Assembly: GCA_025937835.1 (NCBI GenBank)
Contig: JAICQO010000037.1
Span: 1-55,748 of the forward strand
From: Polyangiaceae bacterium
GTDB lineage: Bacteria; Myxococcota_A; Polyangia; Polyangiales; Polyangiaceae
Direction of reading: 5' to 3'
DNA length: 55,748 bases
The position numbers and the translations under genes are program-made. Within the stretch, counting starts at the first letter, position 1, and each line of letters begins with the position of its first letter. Shown here piece after piece: positions 47,352-55,336 of the stretch. The notes under the pieces are model-generated. The model was not told where the DNA came from and ran no database searches. It saw nothing but the letters and a program-made list of their open reading frames with translations.

Positions 47352-49471
47352 GGCGCCGGCCGCACGCGCCGGATCACGTCCCCGCGCAAAAGCCGCGAAA
47401 AGCCCGGGCCGGCGCGGCCGATGCGCGTGTATTCGCCGTCCAGGTGCGGATAACTCCCAAGGGTTACAAAGAGCTGACTGGAGCCCGTGTCGCGCCCGGC
47501 CAGGGCGATGCCCACGGCGCCCGGCTCGAAGGGCTCGGGGCCGAGCTCGTCGCGCAGCGGCCGCCGCTCGGCTCCGCCGTACCCGTCCCCGCCCCGGTCG
47601 CCGAACTGCACGACGAACCCCGGTACCACGCGGTGTACGGCCATGCCGTCGAAGAAGCCGCTCTGTGCGAGCTCGACGACGCGCGTCACCGACACGGGCG
47701 CGGCGTCGGCGTCCAGCTCGAGCTCCAGCGGGCCTGCGTCGGTGTCGAACAGCAGGCGCCGCTTGCCGTGGAGCAGGCGCTCGAGCTCCTCGGGCGGGCG
47801 GCCCGGCTCGGCCGCACGCGCGCAGCGCAGGCCATGCTCGCCGAACGCGCGCAGCGCCTTCTCGGCGTGGGCGCGCAGGGTCGGGTTCTCGCTCTTGCAG
47901 TCGCGCGCGATGTCGGGCTTCAGCGAGAGCACGCCGAGCGCGCTCGCCGCGTCGATCAGCGCCGCGCGCACCTCGATGTTGGGTCGTTTTTGCTCGAGCC
48001 GGAAGCTCGTCGCGAGCAGCTCGAGCAGCCTGGGATCGGGGCGCGGCTCGCTGCCCGGCTCGGCCGCGGCCTGGGCGCGGTCCGGGTGATCGGCGAGCAG
48101 CTCCGCGGCCGTGGCCAGCGTGCCGGGGGCGCGATCGGCGAGCGCCTTCAACAGCAGCTCGACGATGTTCGGCGCCTCGCGGTGGCCGGCCAAGATTTCG
48201 AGCGCCCTCTGGCGCACGACCGGATCGCTCCCCTCGGCGAGCGCGCGGTGAATGCGAGCGCGCTCATCGACGAGCTCACCGCGATCGAGCACGGCGAGCT
48301 TCGCCAGATTTCCGATGCGGCCGTCCGGCTCTGGATCACAGGCGACCAGATCCGCGGCGCGGCTCGACTTACCGGCGAGCACGCGCGCGGCGGCGCAGCG
48401 CAACAGCACCGCGTGGCGGCGCGCCGGATCGGCTTCGGGCAGCTCGAAGCGCGCGAGCCGCTCGAGCGCGGGCTTCGAGCGTGCGTCCGTGAGCGCATCG
48501 AGCAGCGTCAAGAGGGCCCCGAGCTCCGCGCCGTGCTTGGCGTCGACCAGTGCCGGCCCCGGCTGGAGCTCGCCCGGGAGCAGCTCGTTCAGGGCGTGCT
48601 GCGCGAGAGCACCGCCGATGCGCGCGAGCTCACGGAAGACCTCCGCGCGTTCGAGCGCGGGCGTCCGCGGATTTTCGGCGACGGCGCGCAAGGCGGGGAC
48701 GGCGGCAGCGCCGCTACGCCCGAGCGCACGCAGCGCGAAGCGCCGCGCGGTCTCGCCGCGCTCCAAAAGGCGCGGCGCAAGCTCGATGAGCCGCGCCCGC
48801 AGCGGCCCCTCGGGCACGTCCAGGCGGCCGAGGCCGAACAGCGCGAACTCGAGCGGCGTCTCTGGGCTCGCCGCGCGGTCGAGCAGCCGCGCGGACGAAG
48901 CCGGGTCGAGCTTGCCGCGGCGCATACCGAGCGTGCCGAGCGCGACCGCGGCCGCTTCGGCGAGCGGCTTTTCGGCGTCGAGGTAGGCGCGCAGCGTGCG
49001 CTCCGCGTCGTCGTTGGCGCAGCGCCCGAGCGCGCGCAAGATCGCCGCGAGCGCCGGAACCGTGCTCGGGCCCGCGGCCGCGGCGAGCCCCGCGGCGCGC
49101 ACGTTGAGCGCGCGAACGGTCGCGTCTTCGCGGTCCTTGCACAGCCGGCCCAGGCCGAACGCCGCCCAGCGCACGACCTCGAGCTCCGAGTCAGAGAGCG
49201 CGCCGAGCAGCCGCTCCCGCGCGCGGTCGTCTTCGGTGCGCGCCAGCGCGCGGACGGCAGCGACGCGCTCGCGCGCTGAAATGGCCTGCACCGAGCTGTC
49301 GGAGACGGCGGCCGGATCGCGGTCCTGTTCGGCGAGCAACAGCGCGAGCTCGGGCGCGGCTGCTTTCGTTGCTGCAGAAGCGGACGCCGATAGCGAGGCG
49401 CTCGGTTTCGGAGCGGGTGGCGAGTCGCGACGGCACGCGACGAGCAGCGCGCCGAGCACGAGCCACCTCAT
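47348..49471 (-). CDS. HEAT-repeat lipoprotein with C-terminal cyclophilin domain
   Basis: A 707-residue lipoprotein (GALLVAC, Cys13). From about 60 to 530 it is a chain of HEAT/armadillo-like helical pairs (RERLLGALSDSELEVVRWAA, FALFGLGRLDVPEGPLRARL, RQRALEILAGHREAPNIVEL). Residues about 550-707 are a cyclophilin-type peptidyl-prolyl isomerase: VVELAQSGFFDGMAVHRVVP, GFVVQFGDRGGDGYGG, LRDELGPEPFEPGAVGIALA and GSSQLFVTLGSYPHLDGEYT. FHR of classical cyclophilins reads VHR here, so the catalytic Arg is kept. It overlaps both neighbours by 4 nt. A periplasmic folding platform is inferred. Confidence 0.88.
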   Translation of the reverse strand: MRWLVLGALLVACRRDSPPAPKPSASLSASASAATKAAAPELALLLAEQDRDPAAVSDSSVQAISARERVAAVRALARTEDDRARERLLGALSDSELEVVRWAAFGLGRLCKDREDATVRALNVRAAGLAAAAGPSTVPALAAILRALGRCANDDAERTLRAYLDAEKPLAEAAAVALGTLGMRRGKLDPASSARLLDRAASPETPLEFALFGLGRLDVPEGPLRARLIELAPRLLERGETARRFALRALGRSGAAAVPALRAVAENPRTPALERAEVFRELARIGGALAQHALNELLPGELQPGPALVDAKHGAELGALLTLLDALTDARSKPALERLARFELPEADPARRHAVLLRCAAARVLAGKSSRAADLVACDPEPDGRIGNLAKLAVLDRGELVDERARIHRALAEGSDPVVRQRALEILAGHREAPNIVELLLKALADRAPGTLATAAELLADHPDRAQAAAEPGSEPRPDPRLLELLATSFRLEQKRPNIEVRAALIDAASALGVLSLKPDIARDCKSENPTLRAHAEKALRAFGEHGLRCARAAEPGRPPEELERLLHGKRRLLFDTDAGPLELELDADAAPVSVTRVVELAQSGFFDGMAVHRVVPGFVVQFGDRGGDGYGGAERRPLRDELGPEPFEPGAVGIALAGRDTGSSQLFVTLGSYPHLDGEYTRIGRAGPGFSRLLRGDVIRRVRPAP

Positions 49472-49965
49472 CGAGAGCCTCGCTCGAACCAGCGCGCCGA
49501 GACCCAGTCACCGATGCCGCGCACGCGTTCGCTCGCGTAGCGGTAGGAGCGCCCCCGCAACGACACGTCGAGCGTGACGGCGGGACAGGCTTCGGCCGCG
49601 ATCCCGAAGCGAGCGAACGCCGCGAGCGCGCGCGACATGTGCCAATCCGAGGTGACGACGCCCAGCTTTTCGAAGCCACGCTCGCGCACGAGCTCGGCGA
49701 CGTAGCGGGCGTTGCCGCGGGTGGTGAGCGAGCGCCGTTCTCGGAGCACGCTGTCCGCCGGCACACCGAGCTCGATCAAGGCTGCCCCGAACGCGTCGGC
49801 CTCGCTCACACCGGACCAGACCTTGCCGCCGCTCGCGATCACGACTTTTGCCTCGCCGTCGCGGAAGACGCGGGCTGCGTGCTCGACGCGCCGGCGCGCG
49901 GTGCCGAGCAGGCGGCCGTGTTCGCCGAGGCGACAGCCGAGGACCGCGATCGCATCGAACGCCAT
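49468..49965 (-). CDS. YdcF/SanA-like DUF218 protein
   Basis: A 165-residue protein of the DUF218 (YdcF/ElyC/SanA) family. It starts FDAIAVLGCRLGEHGRLLGT, then AKVVIASGGKVWSGVSEADA, SLTTRGNARYVAELVRERGF and KLGVVTSDWHMSRALAAFAR, the four family blocks. Members act in envelope or peptidoglycan-precursor metabolism. No membrane segment is visible from the ATG at 49965, so this looks like the short soluble form. First gene of the seven-gene operon; it shares a 250-bp-or-less promoter region with the S41 protease gene, 108 bp away on the other strand. Confidence 0.85.
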   Translation of the reverse strand: MAFDAIAVLGCRLGEHGRLLGTARRRVEHAARVFRDGEAKVVIASGGKVWSGVSEADAFGAALIELGVPADSVLRERRSLTTRGNARYVAELVRERGFEKLGVVTSDWHMSRALAAFARFGIAAEACPAVTLDVSLRGRSYRYASERVRGIGDWVSARWFERGSR

Positions 49966-49975
49966 TCGGCCGGCG

Positions 49976-49981
49976 AGGTTA
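49976..49981 (-). promoter_or_regulatory. candidate -10 hexamer TAACCT
   Basis: Ends 10 bases before the ATG at 49965 with no Shine-Dalgarno in the gap (CGCCGGCCGA). It would drive the seven-gene operon. Confidence 0.38.
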
Positions 49982-50059
49982 GCCTCGGCGGGACCGGCCT
50001 GGCTACGCCTGGTTCCTGGGCCAGAGCCGCCTGGACTCGCCAAGGCCGATCGGCGGCGT

Positions 50060-50065
50060 TACCCT
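50060..50065 (+). promoter_or_regulatory. candidate -10 hexamer TACCCT, leaderless spacing
   Basis: Ends 8 bases before the ATG at 50074; the gap (GGCAGACC) has no Shine-Dalgarno. Same hexamer and spacing as before the lipoprotein gene at 35385. Confidence 0.42.
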
Positions 50066-50073
50066 GGCAGACC

Positions 50074-51954
50074 ATGGAACGGCGCGGTCTCCGCAACGGC
50101 CTCGGGCTGCTCGCGCTGATCGCCGCCATCGCGCTGTCGTGGAGGGGTAGCCCGGTCGTCGCGCCGCGGCCGGCCGAGCCGAAGTCCGAAGCGAACGCGC
50201 CGGAGCCCGTTCCGAACACGCGTCCGGAGACCGAGCCCGCCGAGTGCGCAGCCCGTACGCTGCGCGTCCCGAGCGGCAGACCCACGCGCATCGCGTGCGA
50301 CGACGCGCGCGCCGTGGTTCGCGACGTGCACGCCCGCTTCGCGGTGAGCAGCGACGGCCCGCCGATCGGCTTGTTCGCCGACCTGTTGATCGGCTGGTTG
50401 GATCCGCACGGCCTGTGGTCCGCCGCGCCCGACGCGCCGACCCGGCAGCTGCTGCGCGAGAGCGCCACCGCGCTGCTCGGCGAGCTTCGCGCGACGCCGG
50501 ACGGCTCGCGCTGTGAAGCGGCCGAGCGCGCGGGTCTCGAGCTCGCGCGCTGGATCGCCGAGCTCGAGGCGATCTACGACGCCGGTTATCACGAGAAGCT
50601 CGAGGGCTCGCGCGCCCGCGCTCACGCGCTCGCGATCGAGCCCGTGTTCGAGGACGACCCGGTCACGATGCCCGCGCGCGTCCTGTCGCGCTCGCTCGGC
50701 GAACGCCTGGCGCGTCTCACGCGCGCTTACCCCGCGCTCGGCGAGGATTTCGCGAACGCCGCGCGCGCCCGCTATTTTCCGAAGCTCGACGGGGTGGCCT
50801 GGGGCGAGGCCGTGCTCTCGGCAGAGCTCCGCGCCTACGTGGCCGCGCTCGACCCGCACGGCGCCTGGACGCCGCTCGACGAGGAGTGGTCGCTGTACGC
50901 GGACGAACCCGGCTTCGACGCGGGGCCGCGGCTCTGGGGTCGCGTCACGCGCAGCGCCGCCGGCGTGCGCCTGGTGGCGGACCCGGTGCCACCGCTCGCG
51001 ATCGGCGACCTCGTGCTCGCGGTGGACGGCGTTCTGACCGCCGGCATGCCGCTCGAACAAGTCGAACAGCTCGCACGCACCGAGCCGCCTCCGGGGGTGC
51101 CGCGCCGCGTGGTGGTGCTGCACGCGAACGACAGCGAGCCCGAGCAGCTCGAGCTCGCGGCGACGGGCGAGGCCGATCCGGGTGACGAGCCCGAGCCGCT
51201 CGAAACCGAGCTCGTGCGCTACGGAAACGGGCGGATCCTGGTGGTCGGGCTACCGAGCGTAGCGGACGGCGCCGGCGACGCCTTCGCTCGCGCGCTCGAG
51301 CAGAGCGATCGGGAAGCGCTCGACGGGATCTTGATCGATCTGCGCGGCAACGGAGGGGGCTCGACGGACGCCGCGCTCGGAGTGCTCGGCTTGTTTTTGC
51401 CGGACGCGCCGCTGTTCCCGCTCGCCCAACACGGCCACGTCGTCGAGGTGATGCGTGCGCTCACGCCCGAGGAGCACCGGCCCTGGTCGGGCCCGGTAGC
51501 GGCGCTGGTCGACGGTCGCACCGCGAGCGCCGCGGAGATGATCGCCGGCGCGCTCTCCGCTTACCGCCGCGGTCCGGTGGTCGGCTCCCGGACCTTCGGC
51601 AAGGGCTGCATCCAGGAGTACACGGACGACCCCACCGGCCAGGGCGTGCTGCGGCTGACCAGCTTGTTGTTCGCGCTGCCCGACGGCTCGCCGCTGCAAG
51701 GCGTGGGCATCACCCCGAACCTCTTGCTCTCACTGCCGAAGACGAGCGCGCGCGAAGCCAACGTGCCGGGCGCGCTCCCGAGCTACACCGGCCCCGACGT
51801 CCGCGCCCAGGTTGCTCGGCCGTGGCCCGCGTGGCCGCCCCATCGGCAGCGCGTCGGTCCTTGCCGCGAACCGGCGGTGTGCGCGGCGCTGGCACGCATC
51901 GGCGACGCGGAGACGCGCGGCGGCCCGCACCTCCGCCGCGCCCGACGCAAGTAA
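50074..51954 (+). CDS. S41-family C-terminal-processing-type protease
   Basis: A 626-residue exported serine protease. One N-terminal hydrophobic segment (LGLLALIAAIALSW) anchors or exports it. A ~250-residue helical N-terminal domain is followed by a PDZ-like segment (VRLVADPVPPLAIGDLVLAV, DGVLTAGMPLEQVEQL) and the S41 core: ILIDLRGNGGGSTDAALGVL, nucleophile S485 in GRTASAAEM and base K510 in GSRTFGKG, 25 residues apart as in Tsp/CtpA. The C-terminus has Cys in GPCREPAVCAA. A role in envelope protein turnover is inferred. It is divergent from the seven-gene operon. Confidence 0.9.
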   Translation: MERRGLRNGLGLLALIAAIALSWRGSPVVAPRPAEPKSEANAPEPVPNTRPETEPAECAARTLRVPSGRPTRIACDDARAVVRDVHARFAVSSDGPPIGLFADLLIGWLDPHGLWSAAPDAPTRQLLRESATALLGELRATPDGSRCEAAERAGLELARWIAELEAIYDAGYHEKLEGSRARAHALAIEPVFEDDPVTMPARVLSRSLGERLARLTRAYPALGEDFANAARARYFPKLDGVAWGEAVLSAELRAYVAALDPHGAWTPLDEEWSLYADEPGFDAGPRLWGRVTRSAAGVRLVADPVPPLAIGDLVLAVDGVLTAGMPLEQVEQLARTEPPPGVPRRVVVLHANDSEPEQLELAATGEADPGDEPEPLETELVRYGNGRILVVGLPSVADGAGDAFARALEQSDREALDGILIDLRGNGGGSTDAALGVLGLFLPDAPLFPLAQHGHVVEVMRALTPEEHRPWSGPVAALVDGRTASAAEMIAGALSAYRRGPVVGSRTFGKGCIQEYTDDPTGQGVLRLTSLLFALPDGSPLQGVGITPNLLLSLPKTSAREANVPGALPSYTGPDVRAQVARPWPAWPPHRQRVGPCREPAVCAALARIGDAETRGGPHLRRARRK

Positions 51955-51959
51955 AACGC

Positions 51960-53723
51960 CTAGGGACGCTGGCTGCGGCGTTCGCCCGCCAGGCACAACC
52001 GGCGCGCGATCTGCACGAGCTCGGCGCGGTTCCAGGGCTTGGTGAGGACGTGATCGGCCCAATCCACGCGCACGCGCGAGCGATCCGCCGCCATCACCAG
52101 CCGCCGCGAGCTCGGGCTGTCGGCGGCGAGGATCGACAGCGGCTCGTTCTCGACCGGATCGGGCAAATGCGCGTCGGCGATGATCAGATGAATGCGCCGG
52201 CCGCGCACGATGTCGCGCGCCTCGTCGAGCGTCGCCGCGGTGGTGACGTCGAAGCCCTCGCGCCGCAGATCGGTCGCGAGCGCGCGGCGCACGGCCGGGT
52301 CGTCCTCGACCACGAGCAGGCGGTAACTCTTGGCACGGAAGCGGGGCAGGCTGAAGGTGGCGCGTGTGCCGCCGCCCGGGCGCGGTTCGAGCCGAACGTC
52401 ACCGCCGTGATCGCGGGCGATCTGGCGCGTGATCGACAAGCCGAGGCCAGTGCCCTGTCCGAACGGCTTCGTGGTCGTGAACGGCTCGAACAACCGCCCC
52501 GCGAACTCGTCGGTGATGCCGGGCCCGTCGTCGTCGACCTCGATCAACGCGTTGTCGTCGTGCGCGACGACCCGCAGCGTCACGTGGCGCCCGCCGGCTG
52601 CGGCGGCGTCGACCGCGTTCGAGAGCAGGTTCAAGATGCCCTGGGCGATCCGCGGCGGATCGTGCGGCAGGATGATGCTCGGCAGGGCCTCGACCGTGAC
52701 CTGGACCAGGCGGTCCTTGGCGCGCGGACGGATCATCCGTGTCGAGATGTCGAGCGCGGTGTGGAGGGAGTTGTCCGCCATGTGCGGCCGCTCTCGCCGC
52801 GCGAAGCCGCACACGTGCTGCACGAAGCTGCCGATGCGCTCGACGGCCATCTCGATGTCGCTGGCGCAACCGGCGAGCTCCGGGTCGGAGATGCGCGCGG
52901 CGATCTCGGAGACGTAGGCGGCCGAGGCGCCGATCACCGCCAGGGGGTTATTGATCTCGTGCGCCATGCCGGCGGCGATGCGGCCGATCGCGGCCAGCCG
53001 CTCGGCGTGCTCGAGGCTCCGCTCGAGCTGCCGCCGCTCGGTCACGTCCAGCGACACCTCGGCGAAGTGGATGTCCGGCGTGCCGCGCGCGACGCGCGAC
53101 AACGACAACAGCACGAGGATCTCGCGGCCGCTCTTGTGACGCCGCCGCACCTCGACCACGCGCCGCTCGTCGTGCGCGAGGCGCGCGCAGGTTAGCTCCG
53201 GCTCGGCGTCGAGCAGCTCGATGCTGCGCCCGATGATCTCGTCGGCGGTGTAGCCGTAGAGCGACGCGGCGCCCGGGTTCCACGAGCGCACGATGCCCTC
53301 GGCCGAGAGCCCGACGATCGCCTCGAAGCACTCGTCCACGAGCAAAGTCAGGCGCTCGACGCGCTCGCGGAGCGCGTGCCGGCTGCGGTCGAGCTCGGCG
53401 AGCTCCCCTTCCCGCGCCAGCACCTGCGCGAGCTCGGAGGCGTCGAACGGCTTCGAGACCACGGCCGGGCCGTCGGTCTCCGGCTCGGCGTCGCCCATCA
53501 ACACGACGCGCGCCCAGGGCGCTCCCGATTTCAGCTCGGCGACGACGTTCGGATGCGCGCCCACGGCCGTGTCGGCGACCAGCACCAGCGGCGGCACTTC
53601 GCGCAGCCGGGCCGTAGCTCCGTCGGAGCTGATTTCCCAGCTCGCGGACTGACCGGAGCGCTCGAGCGCTCGGCACAGGGATCGGGCGGCTTCCGCGTCG
53701 GGCGTGAGTACGAGAACGCTCAT
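51960..53723 (-). CDS. hybrid histidine kinase: REC-PAS-HisKA-HATPase-REC
   Basis: A 587-residue cytoplasmic kinase with no membrane segment. A receiver-like domain opens it (VLVLTPDAEAARSLCRALER, LVLVADTAVG, VVSKPFD); its acidic pocket is reduced. A PAS domain follows (CFEAIVGLSAEGIVRSWNPG, ASLYGYTADEIIGRS). HisKA has H255 in MAHEINNPLAVIG. The ATPase domain has NLLSNAVDAA, DDDGPGI and GTGLGLSITRQIA. The C-terminal receiver has VVEDDPAVRRAL, acceptor Asp in IIADAHLPDP and LTKPW. The H-box MAHEINNPL places it with NtrB/AtoS-like kinases. No partner regulator gene adjoins it. Confidence 0.93.
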   Translation of the reverse strand: MSVLVLTPDAEAARSLCRALERSGQSASWEISSDGATARLREVPPLVLVADTAVGAHPNVVAELKSGAPWARVVLMGDAEPETDGPAVVSKPFDASELAQVLAREGELAELDRSRHALRERVERLTLLVDECFEAIVGLSAEGIVRSWNPGAASLYGYTADEIIGRSIELLDAEPELTCARLAHDERRVVEVRRRHKSGREILVLLSLSRVARGTPDIHFAEVSLDVTERRQLERSLEHAERLAAIGRIAAGMAHEINNPLAVIGASAAYVSEIAARISDPELAGCASDIEMAVERIGSFVQHVCGFARRERPHMADNSLHTALDISTRMIRPRAKDRLVQVTVEALPSIILPHDPPRIAQGILNLLSNAVDAAAAGGRHVTLRVVAHDDNALIEVDDDGPGITDEFAGRLFEPFTTTKPFGQGTGLGLSITRQIARDHGGDVRLEPRPGGGTRATFSLPRFRAKSYRLLVVEDDPAVRRALATDLRREGFDVTTAATLDEARDIVRGRRIHLIIADAHLPDPVENEPLSILAADSPSSRRLVMAADRSRVRVDWADHVLTKPWNRAELVQIARRLCLAGERRSQRP

Positions 53724-53983
53724 GGGTGGGGCTTCGCTAGGGTCACTACGGCCGGATCGACTCCGGACTAAACAGACAAACGTAGCACCGCCCGCGCGGC
53801 CCGAAGCCCAAACCAGTCAGCGCGCTCGCTGCTCCGAGGCGGCTGGGCTGGCGGTTAGGCTGGCGACAAATCACCACTTTGACGCACCTTTTCGGGTCGG
53901 CTCCGGCTCCGGTCCGAAGCTCGGTCCCGAAGGCCGGGCAGCGTTTCCGAGCCGGTGGTATACGGGTTTCCAGCAATTCCAAG

Positions 53984-55303
53984 ATGGTTCCACCTTTGAC
54001 AGAGCTCGACGCCGACGACGAAGACAGCGGCGCTTCGACCGACCCCATCGACGACCTCCCCCGCGGGGAGGACGACGACGCGCCGGACAGCGAATCCCTG
54101 TCCGACGAGGCCGCCGTCTACTCGGTCGAGCTGGACGAAGAACACATCGACGCCGACGCGGCCAAGGTGGTGCGCCGGCTGGTCCGCCACGGCTACGAGG
54201 CGTATCTGGTCGGTGGGTGTGTGCGGGACCTGCTGGTCAAGGCCCGCCCGAAGGATTTCGACGTCGTCACCAACGCGCGACCGGACGACGTGCGGCGGCT
54301 GTTCCGTAACTCGCGGATCATCGGGCGCCGCTTCCGGCTGGTCCACGTGCTGTTCGGCGCGGGCAAGGTGATCGAGACGGCCACCTTCCGCAAGCCCCCC
54401 GAGGAATCGCCGCGGGGCGACGGCGACGACCTCTTGATCCGCAACGACAACGTATTCGGCGACGCGCCCGAAGACGCCCTGCGCCGCGACTTCACGATCA
54501 ACGCGCTGTTTTACGACATCGAGCGCCGGCAGATCCTGGACTGGGTCGGCGGCATGCCCGACATCGAGCGCCGCAGCGTGCACACCATCGGCAACCCCGT
54601 GGTGCGCTTCCTCGAAGATCCGGTGCGGCTCTTGCGCGCCATCAAGTTCAGCGCGCGCCTCGACTTCGGCATCTCGCCCGACGTCTACGACGCGATCGTC
54701 GGCTGTCGCCACGCGCTGCGCCGCGCCGCCAAGCCCCGCCTCTTCGAAGAGGTGCTGCGCCTGATGCGCGGCGGAGCCGCCCACCGCTCGATTTACATCG
54801 CCTGGGAAACCGGCGTGCTCGACGTACTTTTGCCCGAGCTTTCCACGTACCTCGCCGATCGCGAGGAAGGCGACGACACCGTGTGGCGCATCCTGTCCGA
54901 GGTCGATCGCCGCACGCGCGACGAGGGCGCTCCCCTCGACGACACCGTGCTCTGCGCCGCGCTCCTGCTCGAGCCGCTCCGCGAAGCCTGCCTCGGTGAG
55001 CGCGATCGCGTCGAGGCCGCCTACGAGTTCCTCGAACCGATCGTCGATCGCCTCAACGTGCCGCGCCGCATCGCCGAGCCCGTGCGCCGCATCGCCGCGA
55101 TGCTGCCGCGCCTCGAGTCCGGCCGCGTTGGCCGCTTCGGGCGCTCCGGCCTCTACCAGCTCGCGAGTGAAGTCGCGGCGCTCCGCGGCGTCTCGCTATC
55201 CGGCCCCGCACCGGATCCCGAAGCCCGCGCCAGCGCGGATCCCGAACGCCGCCGCAAGCGCCGCCGCCGCCGCCCACGCGCGGGCGAGCCGGGGCCGGCT
55301 TAG
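53984..55303 (+). CDS. pcnB: poly(A) polymerase / tRNA nucleotidyltransferase-family protein
   Basis: A 439-residue class II nucleotidyltransferase that adds A residues to RNA 3' ends. Motifs: YLVGGCVRDLLVKARPKDFD (GG...RD and the DxD metal site), RRLFRNSRIIGRRFRLVHVL, VIETATFRKP, EDALRRDFTINALFYDI and DPVRLLRAIKFSARL. The IGRRFRLVHV and ETATFR blocks favour PcnB over CCA-adding enzyme. There is a ~45-residue acidic N-terminal extension and a very basic C-terminus (RRRKRRRRRPRAGEP), good for RNA binding. The ATG at 53984 lacks a good ribosome-binding site; the frame is open to 53879. The 260 bp upstream hold no other gene. Confidence 0.92.
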   Translation: MVPPLTELDADDEDSGASTDPIDDLPRGEDDDAPDSESLSDEAAVYSVELDEEHIDADAAKVVRRLVRHGYEAYLVGGCVRDLLVKARPKDFDVVTNARPDDVRRLFRNSRIIGRRFRLVHVLFGAGKVIETATFRKPPEESPRGDGDDLLIRNDNVFGDAPEDALRRDFTINALFYDIERRQILDWVGGMPDIERRSVHTIGNPVVRFLEDPVRLLRAIKFSARLDFGISPDVYDAIVGCRHALRRAAKPRLFEEVLRLMRGGAAHRSIYIAWETGVLDVLLPELSTYLADREEGDDTVWRILSEVDRRTRDEGAPLDDTVLCAALLLEPLREACLGERDRVEAAYEFLEPIVDRLNVPRRIAEPVRRIAAMLPRLESGRVGRFGRSGLYQLASEVAALRGVSLSGPAPDPEARASADPERRRKRRRRRPRAGEPGPA

Positions 55304-55336
55304 CGTCGCGCATCACGCCGCACCTCGGCTCAGTCA

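Noticed and set aside
45926-49279. A 1117-codon open frame on the plus strand
   Set aside because: It lies opposite coaX, the parvulin and the HEAT-cyclophilin genes, all of which have clear motifs. Its product is Arg/Ala/Glu-rich without any domain, as expected for the antisense of GC-rich genes.
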